In this document: positions 53,542 to 63,012 of the stretch, piece by piece
Layout: each line of letters starts with the position of its first letter
How positions within the stretch are numbered: the stretch's first letter is position 1
Source: an uncultured Propionibacteriaceae bacterium
GTDB lineage: Bacteria > Actinomycetota > Actinomycetes > Propionibacteriales > Propionibacteriaceae
Assembly (NCBI GenBank): GCA_937926975.1
Contig: CALBCJ010000022.1
Coordinates: 1 to 64,000, forward strand
DNA: 64,000 bases
Direction: 5' to 3'
Notes under the pieces: generated by a model
What the model saw: only the letters and a program-made list of their open reading frames with translations
What the model was told of the DNA's origin: nothing
Databases searched by the model: none
Made by a program: the position numbers and the translations under genes

Positions 53542-53547
53542 ATCCTA
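53542..53547 (-). promoter_or_regulatory. -10 box of the nadD-rsfS transcript
   Basis: TAGGAT on the minus strand, 17-22 bp beyond the proA stop and 7 nt before the small ORF. The -35 is weak. Confidence 0.5.
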
Positions 53548-53563
53548 GACGAGGTGCCCGGGG

Positions 53564-54805
53564 TCAGGCCCGGACCTGTCCCGACCCGGTCAGCACGTAC
53601 TTGGTGCTGGTCATCTCGGGCAGCGCCATCGGACCACGGGCGTGCAGCTTCTGGGTGGAGATCCCGATCTCGGCGCCGAAGCCGAGCTCGCCGCCGTCGC
53701 TGAAGCGGCTGGAGGCGTTGACCAGCACCACCGCCGCGTCGACCTCGGCGACGAAGCGCTGAGCGGCGGCCAGGTCGCCGGTGACGATGGTCTCGGAGTG
53801 ACCGGTGGTGTGGGTACGGATGTGCTCGAGCGCCTCGTCCAGGCTGGCCACGACCCGGGCCGCGAGGTCCAGAGTCAGGTACTCGCCGTCATACTCCCCA
53901 GGTCCGGCAGGGACGACATCGCTGGAGGCGGCCTGGAAGGCCTCGTCGCCGTGGACGGTGACCCCGGCCTCCCGCATCGCCTCGACGAGCACCGGCAGGG
54001 CCTGGTCGGCGATCTCCTGGTGCACCAGCAGGGTCTCCACCGCGTTGCAGACACTGGGGCGCTGAGCCTTGGCGTTGACCAGGATCCGGCGGGCCATCTC
54101 CAGGTCCGCAGCGGCATCCACGTACAGGTGGCAGTTGCCGGTGCCGGTCTCGATGACCGGGACCTTCGCCTGCTCGACCACCGTCGCGATCAGCCCGGCC
54201 CCGCCCCGGGGGACGAGGACATCGACCTGCCCCCGAGCCGCCATCAGCTCGGCTGCCGACTCCCGCCCCGCCGCCAGGAGCTGGACCGCGTCGGCGGGCA
54301 GGCCGACCTGCTCCAGCCCCGCCCGCAGCGCCGCGACGACCGCCCGGTTCGAGCGCTCGGCCGAGCGTGACCCCGCCAGCAGCACCGCGTTGCCGGACTT
54401 CAGGCAGATCCCCGCCGCGTCGGCGGTGACGTTGGGGCGGGCCTCGTAGATGATCCCCACCACCCCGAACGGGACCCGGACCTGACGGACCTCGACCCCG
54501 TTGCGCAGCCGCCACCCCCGGACCACGTCACCGACCGGGTCACTCAGCCCCGCCAGCGAGCGCAGCCCGTCGGCCACCGCCTCGAGCCGGGCCGGGGTCA
54601 GCGACAACCGGTCGATCATCCAGTCCTGGGTGCTCGAGGCCCGGGCAGCCGCCACGTCGTCGGCGTTCGCGGCCAGGACCTCGGCGCTGGCGGCCAGCAG
54701 CCGGTCGGCCATCGCGTGCAGGGCCGCGTCCTTGGTGTCCCGTACGGCCGTGGCAAGAGCCCGAGACGCGGCGCGGGCGGCGCTGGCCTGCTCGGAGAAG
54801 GTCAT
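53564..54805 (-). CDS. proA: Gamma-glutamyl phosphate reductase (ProA)
   Basis: Second step of proline synthesis from glutamate. The 413-residue aldehyde-dehydrogenase-like enzyme has VPFGVVGIIYEARPNVT (111-127), PRGGAGL (199-205) and catalytic Cys253 in RPSVCNAVE. A TAGGCT -10 box lies 6 nt before ATG 54805, predicting a leaderless mRNA. The first-step gene proB is 5.5 kb away, so the pair is split here by the efflux operon. Confidence 0.96.
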   Translation of the reverse strand: MTFSEQASAARAASRALATAVRDTKDAALHAMADRLLAASAEVLAANADDVAAARASSTQDWMIDRLSLTPARLEAVADGLRSLAGLSDPVGDVVRGWRLRNGVEVRQVRVPFGVVGIIYEARPNVTADAAGICLKSGNAVLLAGSRSAERSNRAVVAALRAGLEQVGLPADAVQLLAAGRESAAELMAARGQVDVLVPRGGAGLIATVVEQAKVPVIETGTGNCHLYVDAAADLEMARRILVNAKAQRPSVCNAVETLLVHQEIADQALPVLVEAMREAGVTVHGDEAFQAASSDVVPAGPGEYDGEYLTLDLAARVVASLDEALEHIRTHTTGHSETIVTGDLAAAQRFVAEVDAAVVLVNASSRFSDGGELGFGAEIGISTQKLHARGPMALPEMTSTKYVLTGSGQVRA

Positions 54806-54811
54806 GCCGGC

Positions 54812-54817
54812 AGCCTA
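54812..54817 (-). promoter_or_regulatory. -10 box of leaderless proA
   Basis: TAGGCT on the minus strand, 6 nt before the proA ATG. Confidence 0.5.
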
Positions 54818-54933
54818 GCTGGCTCACCGGCGCCGGCTCGGTCGCCCAGGTGTGGGCGTCCTCAGCCTGAGGCGGGGTTTTAGGACCCTCATGCCACAAT
54901 CACTGCGGGCGGGGAACCAGCGAAAGGACAGTC

Positions 54934-56061
54934 GTGGCACGAAGGAGAGCTCGGACCTGGGTGGTCGTGGCGCTGGTCGGCGTGGTGGTGCTGGCCGTGG
55001 CCGGGGCAGGGTTCTGGGCACTGACCCGCTCTGCTCCGAAACCCGTAGCCAAGACGGTCACCGTGCCCGCTGCTCGGACCATGGTCCGTCAGACCGTCAC
55101 CGCCTCCGGCACGGTCGCTTCCCAGCGCCAGGCCTACCTCAGCTTCCCCGGCTCCGGGACCGTCGCCACGGTCACGGCCAAGGTCGGCGACACGGTCGCC
55201 GCCGGGCAGACCCTCGCCACTCAGGACACCACCATGCTGGACGCCGCGGTGTCCAGCGCCCAGGCCGCGGTCGAAGCCGCCCGCGCGAGCCTGAGCTCGA
55301 CCCGTGGGTCGTCGGCGACCGGCAGCCAGCTGTCCGCCGCCCGGGCCCAGCTGGCGGCAGCCGAGGCCAAGCTCACCACGGCCCGCAACGAGCGCAGCGG
55401 AGCCACGATGACGGCACCGTTCGCTGGAGTGGTGGCCCAGGTCAACGTCACGCAGGGGGCCAAGGTCGCCGGGGCGGTCTCGACCACGACCGGTATGGGT
55501 ACCAGCGCCGTAGCGAGCAGCAGCCTGCAGGCCAGCGCCCAGGTCGTGGTGGTCGACGTCACCGCCTGGCAGGTCAACGCCACCGTGGGCACGGCCGATG
55601 TGCCCCAGCTGAAGCAGGGGATGGCGAGCACCGTCACCCCCACCGGGAGCAGCGCCCAGCTGCCCGGCACCCTGACCTCGGTCGGGATCGTCGGGTCCAG
55701 CACGGCCGGGCAGGCCAGCTTCCCGATCGTGGTCTCCATCACCGGGAACCCGCCGAACCTGTACATCGGCGGAACGGCTGATGTGACGATCACCCTCGGT
55801 GAGTCCGAGGTCCTGACCGTCCCCACCGCGGCGATCCGCACCGAGAACGACCAGCCGACGGTCCGGCTGCTGCGCGACGGCACCGAGACCACGGTCCAGG
55901 TGAAGCTCGGCCGCGCCGTCGGGCAGCAGACCGAGGTCAAGGAAGGGGTCCGCGAGGGCGACCAGGTCGTCGTCCCGCCGGAGGCGGCCACCGCAGCCGC
56001 CTCGGCCAGTGCCAGCGCCTCGTCCCCCGCCGGCTCCGCAGCCAGTCGGTCGCCGCGGTGA
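54934..56061 (+). CDS. Efflux adaptor (HlyD/MacA-like)
   Basis: A 375-residue membrane-fusion-type protein. An N-terminal helix (about 8-32) anchors it. A split lipoyl domain is seen at GTVATVTAKVGDTVAAGQTLA and MTAPFAGVVAQVNVTQGAKV, with a coiled-coil hairpin between (about 105-155) and beta-barrel domains after. The first of four genes: its stop overlaps the ATPase start (GTGA). GTG 54934 has AAAGGA 5 nt upstream. In a Gram-positive cell it has no outer-membrane partner and may guide export or sense cargo. Confidence 0.88.
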   Translation: MARRRARTWVVVALVGVVVLAVAGAGFWALTRSAPKPVAKTVTVPAARTMVRQTVTASGTVASQRQAYLSFPGSGTVATVTAKVGDTVAAGQTLATQDTTMLDAAVSSAQAAVEAARASLSSTRGSSATGSQLSAARAQLAAAEAKLTTARNERSGATMTAPFAGVVAQVNVTQGAKVAGAVSTTTGMGTSAVASSSLQASAQVVVVDVTAWQVNATVGTADVPQLKQGMASTVTPTGSSAQLPGTLTSVGIVGSSTAGQASFPIVVSITGNPPNLYIGGTADVTITLGESEVLTVPTAAIRTENDQPTVRLLRDGTETTVQVKLGRAVGQQTEVKEGVREGDQVVVPPEAATAAASASASASSPAGSAASRSPR

Positions 56062-56747
56062 GCGGAATCGTCGAGCTCAGCGGCGTCCACAAGACGTACC
56101 GCACCGGGAGCGTCACCTTCGAGGCCCTGCGGGGCGTGTCCCTGTCGATCCCTCAGGGTGAGTACGTGGCCATCACCGGCCCCTCAGGGTCCGGCAAGTC
56201 CACCCTGATGAACATCCTGGGGTGCCTCGACGTGCCGACCTCCGGCACGTACCACCTGGGCGGGCAGGACGTCAGCCGGATGAGCGAGCGGGAGCTGGCC
56301 ACGGTCCGCAACCGGCGGATCGGCTTCGTCTTCCAGCAGTTCAACCTGCTGCGGGCGATGACCGCCCAGCGCAACGTCGAGCTTCCGCTGATGTACGCCG
56401 GGGTCCGGGCCAGCGAGCGGCACCACCGGGCCCAGGAGGCCCTGGCCAGGGTGGGCCTGGCCGACCGCACCCACCACCGCCCCGGCGAGCTCTCTGGGGG
56501 CCAGCAGCAGCGGGTCTGCATTGCTCGGGCGCTGGTGACCAACCCCGACATCATCCTGGCCGACGAGCCGACCGGGAACCTTGACTCGGTCTCCACTCAC
56601 GACGTGCTCCGGCTGCTGCGCGACCTGCACGACCAGGGCCGCACCATCGTGCTGATCACCCATGAGCACGATGTCGCCGAGCAGGCTCAGCGCCAGGTGC
56701 AGATCTACGACGGGCTGCTCTCGGAAGGACGGGTGGAGAGCGCATGA
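56058..56747 (+). CDS. ABC efflux ATPase (MacB/LolD type)
   Basis: A 229-residue ATPase with GPSGSGKST, the signature LSGGQQQR, Walker B IILADEPTG and switch His in ITHEHD. It belongs to the MacB/LolD group that powers mechanotransmission rather than direct transport through a channel. GTGA overlap with the adaptor upstream and ATGA overlap with the permease downstream. Confidence 0.93.
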   Translation: MSGIVELSGVHKTYRTGSVTFEALRGVSLSIPQGEYVAITGPSGSGKSTLMNILGCLDVPTSGTYHLGGQDVSRMSERELATVRNRRIGFVFQQFNLLRAMTAQRNVELPLMYAGVRASERHHRAQEALARVGLADRTHHRPGELSGGQQQRVCIARALVTNPDIILADEPTGNLDSVSTHDVLRLLRDLHDQGRTIVLITHEHDVAEQAQRQVQIYDGLLSEGRVESA

Positions 56748-57976
56748 GCATCTTCGAGACGATCCGGATCGCGATCGCCGCAGTCGCCTCCCGCAAGCTC
56801 CGCAGCGCCCTGACGATGCTGGGGATCCTGATCGGCATCGCCTCGGTGATGCTGACGGTAGGACTGGGGCAGGGCGCGCAGGCCAGCCTGACGGCGGAGA
56901 TCAACAAGCTCGGCTCCAACATGCTGATCGTGACCCCCGGCAGCAACAGCGGCCTGGGGGCCGGCCGGCCCTCGACGAACCAGGCTCCGCTCACCCTGGA
57001 TGACGCGGCGGTCCTGTCCGACCAGCGCGCCTGCCCCGACATCCTCCGGGTGGCCCCGGTGGCGCAGACCGCGGCGACCCTCCAGGCCGGGACCAGGTCC
57101 AGCACCACCAGCGTCCTCGGCACCTCACCGGACTGGCTGTCCGTCCGGGCCAAGACCCTGGCCCAGGGCCGGTTCTTCACTTCTGATGAGTCCCGCAGCG
57201 GCGCTCTGGTGGCGGTGCTCGGAGCCACCACGGCGCAGAACCTGTACGGGGCGGGCACCTACCCGGTGGGCCAGACCCTGACCATCAACGGCCAGACCCT
57301 GACCGTGATCGGAGTGCTGGACGCCGCGGGGCAGTCCCTGACCGGCAACGAGGACGACACGGTCGTCATCCCCTCCGGCACCTACGCCAGCCGGATGTCG
57401 TCGGCGGCCAACATGAACAACGTCGCCATGATCCTGCTTGAGGCCCGGGACCAGGCGTCGCTGTCGGCGGCCCAGCAGCAGGCGACGGCGGTGATGCTGC
57501 TGCAGCACCGCAGCACCGCAGACTCCCCGGACTTCTCGGTCTCCAGCCAGCAGGCCCTCGTGAACTCCATCGGGCAGATGACGGGCATCCTGACCGTCCT
57601 GCTCAGCGGGCTGGCGGCGATCTCGCTGGTCGTCGGGGGAATCGGGGTAATGAACATCATGCTGGTCAGCGTCACCGAGCGGATCCGGGAGATCGGGCTG
57701 CGCAAGGCGCTTGGGGCCCGGCCGGCGGTGATCATGCAGCAGTTCCTGGTCGAGGCCGGCATCCTCGGTATCATGGGCGGACTGCTCGGGATCGCGCTCG
57801 GCATCGGCATCGGGCGGCTCATCAGCAGCCTGACCCCCCTGCTCGATGTCGTGGTCTCCCCCACCGCGACCGCCGCGGCGCTGCTGGTGTCGCTGGTGAT
57901 CGGCATGATTGCCGGGGTCTACCCGGCCTGGCGGGCCGCCCGGCTCGCTCCCATCGACGCCCTACGGAACGAGTAA
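56744..57976 (+). CDS. MacB-like FtsX-domain permease
   Basis: A 410-residue permease with one N-terminal helix (MLGILIGIASVMLTVGLG), an external MacB_PCD region (about 40-270) and three C-terminal helices in an FtsX domain. The coupling stretch RIREIGLRKALGA precedes the second-last pair. It works with the ATPase upstream, with which it shares ATGA. The substrate is unknown; antibiotics, peptides and lipids are all seen in the family. Confidence 0.92.
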   Translation: MSIFETIRIAIAAVASRKLRSALTMLGILIGIASVMLTVGLGQGAQASLTAEINKLGSNMLIVTPGSNSGLGAGRPSTNQAPLTLDDAAVLSDQRACPDILRVAPVAQTAATLQAGTRSSTTSVLGTSPDWLSVRAKTLAQGRFFTSDESRSGALVAVLGATTAQNLYGAGTYPVGQTLTINGQTLTVIGVLDAAGQSLTGNEDDTVVIPSGTYASRMSSAANMNNVAMILLEARDQASLSAAQQQATAVMLLQHRSTADSPDFSVSSQQALVNSIGQMTGILTVLLSGLAAISLVVGGIGVMNIMLVSVTERIREIGLRKALGARPAVIMQQFLVEAGILGIMGGLLGIALGIGIGRLISSLTPLLDVVVSPTATAAALLVSLVIGMIAGVYPAWRAARLAPIDALRNE

Positions 57977-57980
57977 GACT

Positions 57981-60194
57981 ATGGCTTCTGCACGACGTGT
58001 CATCGCGGGAGGGGTCATCGCCACCGCTGCTCTCGGGACCGCGGTGGTCGGGATCCTCAGCTACCAGGCCTCCGCCGGCCAGCCCCAGCTCTCGGACCGC
58101 TACCGGCTCGTGACGGCGGGGCCGGGCACGGTGACCACATCGTTGTCCTTGTCGGGAACGGTCCACCATGTCGACCAGGTGTCGGTGAGCTTCCCGACGG
58201 TCGGCACCGTGGTCCAGGTCCACGTCAAGCCCGGTGACCAGGTCGCCGCCGGGGCCCCTCTGGCCAGCATCGACACCACCCCGCTGCAGGAGGCGGTGCT
58301 GGAGGCCGAGGCCGGCTACCAGCAGGCCCAGCTCAAGCTGCAGATGGACCAGAAGATCTATGACGCCAAGGACGGGTCCGCCCCCGTCGGCGCAGGAGGG
58401 GGCACAGCCCTAGGCGGCACCCCTCCGGCAGGCGCGGCACCCGGGCAGCCGGGTAGCGGTTCCGGCGGGGCGCCCGCGGCCCCTGGCGGCGCCCCCGGCA
58501 GCGGAGGCCCTGGCCGCCCCGCAGGTACGGGGCCCGGCACTCCCGATGCCCAGGCCGCGGCCCGGGCAGCCGCTGCGCTGGCCGCCCTGCAGCAGACGGT
58601 GACCGCGGTCCAGGCGGAGGTCCCGGTCTTCGCCCAGGTCTGCCTGGCACCGTTGCAGACGATGACTCCCGGTCCCGCGACCCAGACCGTCACGGCGACC
58701 CAGACCGTCACCGCCACCCAGACCGTCACCGCCACCCAGACCGTGACCGTCACTGCCTCCACTACGCCCAGCCGACCAGCATCCAGCGGGTCCCCGAGCG
58801 CCACACCCAGCGGGTCCCCGAGCGCCACCCGAACCGCTGCCGCCCCCGCTTCCGAGCGCCCGGCTGCGACCACCGCGCCGGCACCGACCACGCCGAGCCC
58901 CACCGCATCAACCACCACCCCGGCGCCGACGACGCCACAGCCCACCGTCCCCGCACCCAGCTCCCCGGCTCCGGCCCCCACGGGCACAAGCCCGACCTTC
59001 CCCGACAGCATTGACCCGGCCTGCCGAGCCTCTGCGGAGAAGCTCAGCCAGCTGGCCACGGCGCTGCCGTCCCAGATGGCCGCGGTCCAGCAGAGCCTGG
59101 TCGCAGCCCAGGAGTCGCTGACTGCCCAGGCGGCACTGCTTCAGGCCCAGGCGGGCATGGTGGCCCAGCAGGGTCAGGCGCTGCAGCAGCAGGCAGCCCT
59201 GCTGCGTCAGCAGGCGATGGTCCTGCAGCAGCAGGCGGCGGCGCTGCAGGCCCAGGCTGTAGCAGCCGCCCAGGCCGCGGCGCGCGGAGGTGTGCCAGCG
59301 GTGACCGAGAGCGAGCTGATCTCGGACCGGGCAGCGGTTGACCAGGCGGCGGTGGCCGTGCAGCAGGCCCGCGAGCACCTGGCCGCCTCGACCATCACCG
59401 CGCCGATGGCTGGGGTGGTGGCCTCGATCCCGTTCACCGTAGGCCAGCCAGCCAGCATCACCTCGTCCGCGGTGATCATCGGGACCGGCGCGGTTGAGGT
59501 GACCGCCCCGGTGTCGCTGCTGCAGCGTCCTCAGGTGGCTCCGGGGCAGAAGGTCACGATCTCCAGCGTGATCGGGCGTACGGACCTGACCGGCACCACG
59601 ACCCGGGTCGGCCTGCTGCCGATGGTGAGTGGGCTCCCGTCGAACCAGGCCGCGGTGGCCGCTGCCAGCGCGGCAGCCGGAGCAGGCGGGGCCTCCGAGT
59701 CCGCGGGTGCCGACGCGGCCGCAGCCGCCGAGGCCGCCGGGGCCGGGGCTGCTGGGGCCGGAGCTGCCGGGGCCGGGACCAGCACGGGAGTCTCGTACCC
59801 GGTGGTGATCACGGTCGGCGCCGGCGGCGCTGACCTTCCCGAGGGCTCCCGGGTCCAGGTCAGCATCACCACTGCGACGACCCAGGCGGACGTGATGGTG
59901 CCGGCCTCTGCCGTCACCCCGGTCAGCAGCAGCAGCGGAACGGTGGCCGTGGCCGCCGGCGACAAGGTCGAGACCCGTACCGTGACCCTGGGCGCTCGCA
60001 GCGGCTCCGACATTGAGATCCTGAGCGGGGTCAAGGCCGGCGAGCAGGTCGTGATCGCTGACCGGATGAAGCCGCTGCCGACGCTCGACCTCAGGGGTGG
60101 AGGCGAGTCCGGCTCCAGCGAGTCTGCTCGGCCGTCATCTCCGGCGGGTGGAAGTGAAGGTCCCCAGCCTTCGGCCGCCACCACCACCCGGTAG
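57981..60194 (+). CDS. Second, very large efflux adaptor-like protein
   Basis: A 737-residue protein, twice the size of a usual HlyD/MacA adaptor. After an N-terminal helix (about 5-30) it has half of a biotinyl-lipoyl domain (GTVVQVHVKPGDQVAAG, about 73-89). An insertion of some 330 residues follows: a Gly/Ala/Pro stretch, six-residue TQTVTA repeats (about 233-256), Ser/Thr/Pro repeats (about 262-336) and a Gln/Ala coiled coil (about 368-433). The second lipoyl half (TITAPMAGVVASIPFTVGQ) then resumes. A Gly/Ala run lies near 557-603. ATG 57981 is 4 bp after the permease stop, so it is in the same operon. Confidence 0.82.
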   Translation: MASARRVIAGGVIATAALGTAVVGILSYQASAGQPQLSDRYRLVTAGPGTVTTSLSLSGTVHHVDQVSVSFPTVGTVVQVHVKPGDQVAAGAPLASIDTTPLQEAVLEAEAGYQQAQLKLQMDQKIYDAKDGSAPVGAGGGTALGGTPPAGAAPGQPGSGSGGAPAAPGGAPGSGGPGRPAGTGPGTPDAQAAARAAAALAALQQTVTAVQAEVPVFAQVCLAPLQTMTPGPATQTVTATQTVTATQTVTATQTVTVTASTTPSRPASSGSPSATPSGSPSATRTAAAPASERPAATTAPAPTTPSPTASTTTPAPTTPQPTVPAPSSPAPAPTGTSPTFPDSIDPACRASAEKLSQLATALPSQMAAVQQSLVAAQESLTAQAALLQAQAGMVAQQGQALQQQAALLRQQAMVLQQQAAALQAQAVAAAQAAARGGVPAVTESELISDRAAVDQAAVAVQQAREHLAASTITAPMAGVVASIPFTVGQPASITSSAVIIGTGAVEVTAPVSLLQRPQVAPGQKVTISSVIGRTDLTGTTTRVGLLPMVSGLPSNQAAVAAASAAAGAGGASESAGADAAAAAEAAGAGAAGAGAAGAGTSTGVSYPVVITVGAGGADLPEGSRVQVSITTATTQADVMVPASAVTPVSSSSGTVAVAAGDKVETRTVTLGARSGSDIEILSGVKAGEQVVIADRMKPLPTLDLRGGGESGSSESARPSSPAGGSEGPQPSAATTTR
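58677..58748. repeat. 18-bp tandem repeat in the adaptor gene
   Basis: Four units of 18 bp (58677, 58695, 58713, 58731) encode TQTVTA repeats. They are in frame and could vary in number between strains. A second short duplication (about 58785-58828) encodes SGSPSATPSGSPSAT. Confidence 0.85.
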
Positions 60195-60209
60195 CCGACC
60201 GCAGCACGG

Positions 60210-60239
60210 GCCCGGTTCCGGGCTCCTGCCGTCGGCAGG
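60210..60239. terminator. Candidate bidirectional terminator hairpins
   Basis: Two stems between convergent genes: GCCCGG/CCGGGC (60210-60215 and 60218-60223) and CCTGCC/GGCAGG (60225-60230 and 60234-60239). There is no T-run. Confidence 0.4.
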
Positions 60240-60281
60240 TCGCCGTCACCGGCAGTCTGGCGTCGGCCGTGGGGGGAGGCC

Positions 60282-61412
60282 TCAGCGGGAACCGCCCCGG
60301 CGGGAGCGTCGGCGCCGTACGACCATCGCGTCCCGGTGCACCACCTCGCGCTGGTAGCCCGCCCCCAGCTCGCGGGCCAGGTCCCCGGTGCTGCGGCCGA
60401 GCAGCCGAGGCAGCACGTCGGCGTCATAGCTCACGATTCCCCGGGCCACCGTGGCCCCGCTCCGGTCAACCAGCCGCACCGGGTCGCCGGCGTGGAAGGA
60501 GCCGCGGACCTCAGTCACCCCGGCCGGCAGCAGTGATGCCTTCTGGACCTGGATCGCCTGGACCGCGCCCTCGTCGAGGACCAGCTCGCCGGCCGGCTGG
60601 GAGGCGTGGGCCAGCCAGTTCAGCCGGGACGGGCGCCGCTTGCCCGCCGGGTAGAAGACCGTACCGGTCTCACCCGCCAGCGCCTGGATGATCTGCTCCG
60701 CGCTGGCCAGCACCACCGGGATCCCGGACCCGGTCGCGACCCGGGCCGCCTCCAGCTTGGTCGTCATCCCCCCGGTCCCGACCCGGCTCCCGACCCGGGA
60801 GGTGTCGGCGCGCAGCTCGTCCAGGTGGCGTACCTCGTCGATCCGGACCGCGCCGGGCTCCGACGGGTGGGCGGTGTAGAGCGCGTCCACGTCGGAGAGC
60901 AGAAACAGCGCGTCGGCCCGGACCAGGTGGGCGACCAGAGCAGCCAGCCGGTCGTTGTCGCCGAACCGGATCTCGCTGGTCGCCACAGTGTCGTTCTCGT
61001 TGATGATCGGCACCACGCCGAGCTCCAGCAGCCGGTCCAGGGTGCGCAGCGCGTTGCGGTACGTGCCCTGCCGGGCGGTGTCGTCGGCGGTCAGCAGCAC
61101 CTGCCCGACCGTCAGCCCCACCGCGGCAAAACGAGCCGCGTACTGCTCCACCAGAAGCCCCTGCCCGACCGCCGCGGCTGCCTGCTGCGACGCCAGGTCG
61201 CGGGGCCGGGTCCGCATCCTCAGCGGACCCATCCCGGCCGCGATCGCGCCTGAGGAGACCAGCACCACCTCCCGGTGACGGTGGTGGGCGGCGGCGACCG
61301 CGTCCACGACCCGGGCCAGCCGGGGCGGGTCGATCCCACCGTCGGGAGTGGTCAGTGACGAAGAGCCGACCTTGACCACAATCCGGCGGGCGGCCCGGAG
61401 CCGGTCACGCAC
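60282..61412 (-). CDS. proB: Glutamate 5-kinase (ProB)
   Basis: Phosphorylates glutamate in the first step of proline synthesis; in most bacteria it is proline-inhibited. The 376-residue protein has the amino-acid kinase start VVKVGSSSLTTPDGG, IINENDTV, GTGGMTTKLEAA and a C-terminal PUA domain (about 275-365). GTG or ATG is not ambiguous at 61412, where ATG-class start overlaps the obgE end by 8 bp. The usual obgE-proB order is kept. Confidence 0.95.
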   Translation of the reverse strand: MRDRLRAARRIVVKVGSSSLTTPDGGIDPPRLARVVDAVAAAHHRHREVVLVSSGAIAAGMGPLRMRTRPRDLASQQAAAAVGQGLLVEQYAARFAAVGLTVGQVLLTADDTARQGTYRNALRTLDRLLELGVVPIINENDTVATSEIRFGDNDRLAALVAHLVRADALFLLSDVDALYTAHPSEPGAVRIDEVRHLDELRADTSRVGSRVGTGGMTTKLEAARVATGSGIPVVLASAEQIIQALAGETGTVFYPAGKRRPSRLNWLAHASQPAGELVLDEGAVQAIQVQKASLLPAGVTEVRGSFHAGDPVRLVDRSGATVARGIVSYDADVLPRLLGRSTGDLARELGAGYQREVVHRDAMVVRRRRSRRGGSR

Positions 61413-62907
61413 CGGTCTGGCCCGGCTTGTCGAGGCCCGGCTCGAAGCCGTCGAGAGCCAGCGAGACGGCCTTCTCGGCGGCCTTGCGCTGGTGGTACTC
61501 GGCGTCCTTCGCCCGGCGCCGCCGGACCGCTGGGCGCAGCTGCTGCATCCGGTTGTCCTCCCCGCGCCGGCTCAGCAGCTCGGCGCCGATGTCGACCTGC
61601 GGGGCGAAGTCGAAGACCACCGCATCCTGGCCACCAACCGCCACCGCGTCGCCCGGCTCGGCGCCCAGCGCCAGCAGCTCGTCCTCGACACCCAGCCGGT
61701 GCAGCCGGTCGGCCAGGTAGCCCACCGCCTCGGCGTTGCTGAAGTCGGTCTGCCGGATCCAGCGCTCCGGCTTCTCGCCACGAACCCGCCACAGGAAGCC
61801 GCCCTCCCCGTCGCCTTGCCGCTTGATGGTGAACCCCGGGCCGGGCACCGCCGGTGGCGGGGTGATCACGATCCGCTGCGCCGGACCCGGCCGGACCGAG
61901 CGCCGGCTCGCGACGAGCCGGGCCATGGCGTGACGCAGCCCGTTCAGTCCCTCCCCCGAGGCCGCGCTGACCAGGTAGACCTCCAGCCCCCGGGCCTTCA
62001 GCTCCGGCAGCACCAGAGCGGCCAGGTCGGCCCCGTCGGGGACGTCGACCTTGTTCAGCGCCACCAGCCGGGGACGGTCCTCCAGCCCCCCGTACGCGCG
62101 CAGCTCGGCCTCGATCACGTTCAGGTCGGTCAGCGGGTCGCGGCCCGGCTCGTACGTGGCGCAGTCGATGACGTGCACGATGGCCTGGCAGCGCTCGATG
62201 TGGCGCAGGAAGTCGTGGCCCAGTCCCCGGCCCTGGCTGGCGCCCTCGATCAAGCCCGGAACGTCAGCCACCGTGTACGTGACGTCTCCGGCGACCACCA
62301 CACCCAGGTTCGGCACCAGGGTGGTGAAGGGGTAGTCGGCGATCTTGGGCCGGGCCCGGGAGATCGCCGCGATCAGCGAGGACTTTCCGGCGCTGGGGAA
62401 GCCGACCAGGCCGACGTCGGCCAGCACCTTGAGCTCGAGCCTGATCCGGCGCTGCTCCCCCGGCTCACCCAGCAGGGCGAAGCCGGGCGCCTTGCGGGCG
62501 GCGGTCGCGAGCGCCTCGTTGCCCAGACCGCCCCGGCCTCCCCTGGCCACGACCAGCTCGGCACCAGCCCCGACCAGGTCGGCCAGCAGCTGCCCGGTGG
62601 CGGTGTCGGTCACGGTGGTCCCGTCCGGGACTGGCAGCACCACGTCCTCGCCGTTGGCGCCGTTCTGGTGGCCGCCCTTGCCCGGCTGGCCGTTGGCCGC
62701 CTTGCGGCGGGACTGGCGGTGGTAGTCGACCAGCGTGGTGAGGCTCGGGTCGACCCGCAGCACCAGCGACCCCCCGTTGCCCCCGTTGCCACCGTCGGGG
62801 CCGCCCAGCGGCTTGAACTTCTCCCGGTGCACCGAGGTGCAGCCGTGGCCGCCGTTGCCGGCGACCACATCCAGCGTCACCGAGTCGACAAAGGACGGGA
62901 CGCCCAT
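61405..62907 (-). CDS. obgE: GTPase ObgE/CgtA
   Basis: Large-subunit assembly GTPase linked to stringent control. The 500-residue protein has the Gly-rich Obg fold (about 1-160), G1 GFPSAGKSS (169-177), a TRANS-type OCT domain (about 340-420) and a charged tail. ATG 62907 has GGAGGAAG upstream. It is 339 bp from rpmA, much more than the usual short gap, because of the thioredoxin remnant between them. Confidence 0.96.
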   Translation of the reverse strand: MGVPSFVDSVTLDVVAGNGGHGCTSVHREKFKPLGGPDGGNGGNGGSLVLRVDPSLTTLVDYHRQSRRKAANGQPGKGGHQNGANGEDVVLPVPDGTTVTDTATGQLLADLVGAGAELVVARGGRGGLGNEALATAARKAPGFALLGEPGEQRRIRLELKVLADVGLVGFPSAGKSSLIAAISRARPKIADYPFTTLVPNLGVVVAGDVTYTVADVPGLIEGASQGRGLGHDFLRHIERCQAIVHVIDCATYEPGRDPLTDLNVIEAELRAYGGLEDRPRLVALNKVDVPDGADLAALVLPELKARGLEVYLVSAASGEGLNGLRHAMARLVASRRSVRPGPAQRIVITPPPAVPGPGFTIKRQGDGEGGFLWRVRGEKPERWIRQTDFSNAEAVGYLADRLHRLGVEDELLALGAEPGDAVAVGGQDAVVFDFAPQVDIGAELLSRRGEDNRMQQLRPAVRRRRAKDAEYHQRKAAEKAVSLALDGFEPGLDKPGQTGA

Positions 62908-63012
62908 GCTGGTCTTCCTCCTCGGTCGGCGTCAGGCACCGACCATCGTCCCACAGCGGGCTTCCTCGACCGTCGCGGTCCCGCGGCCCGGGACCGGCGC
63001 CCTCCGCCGTCG

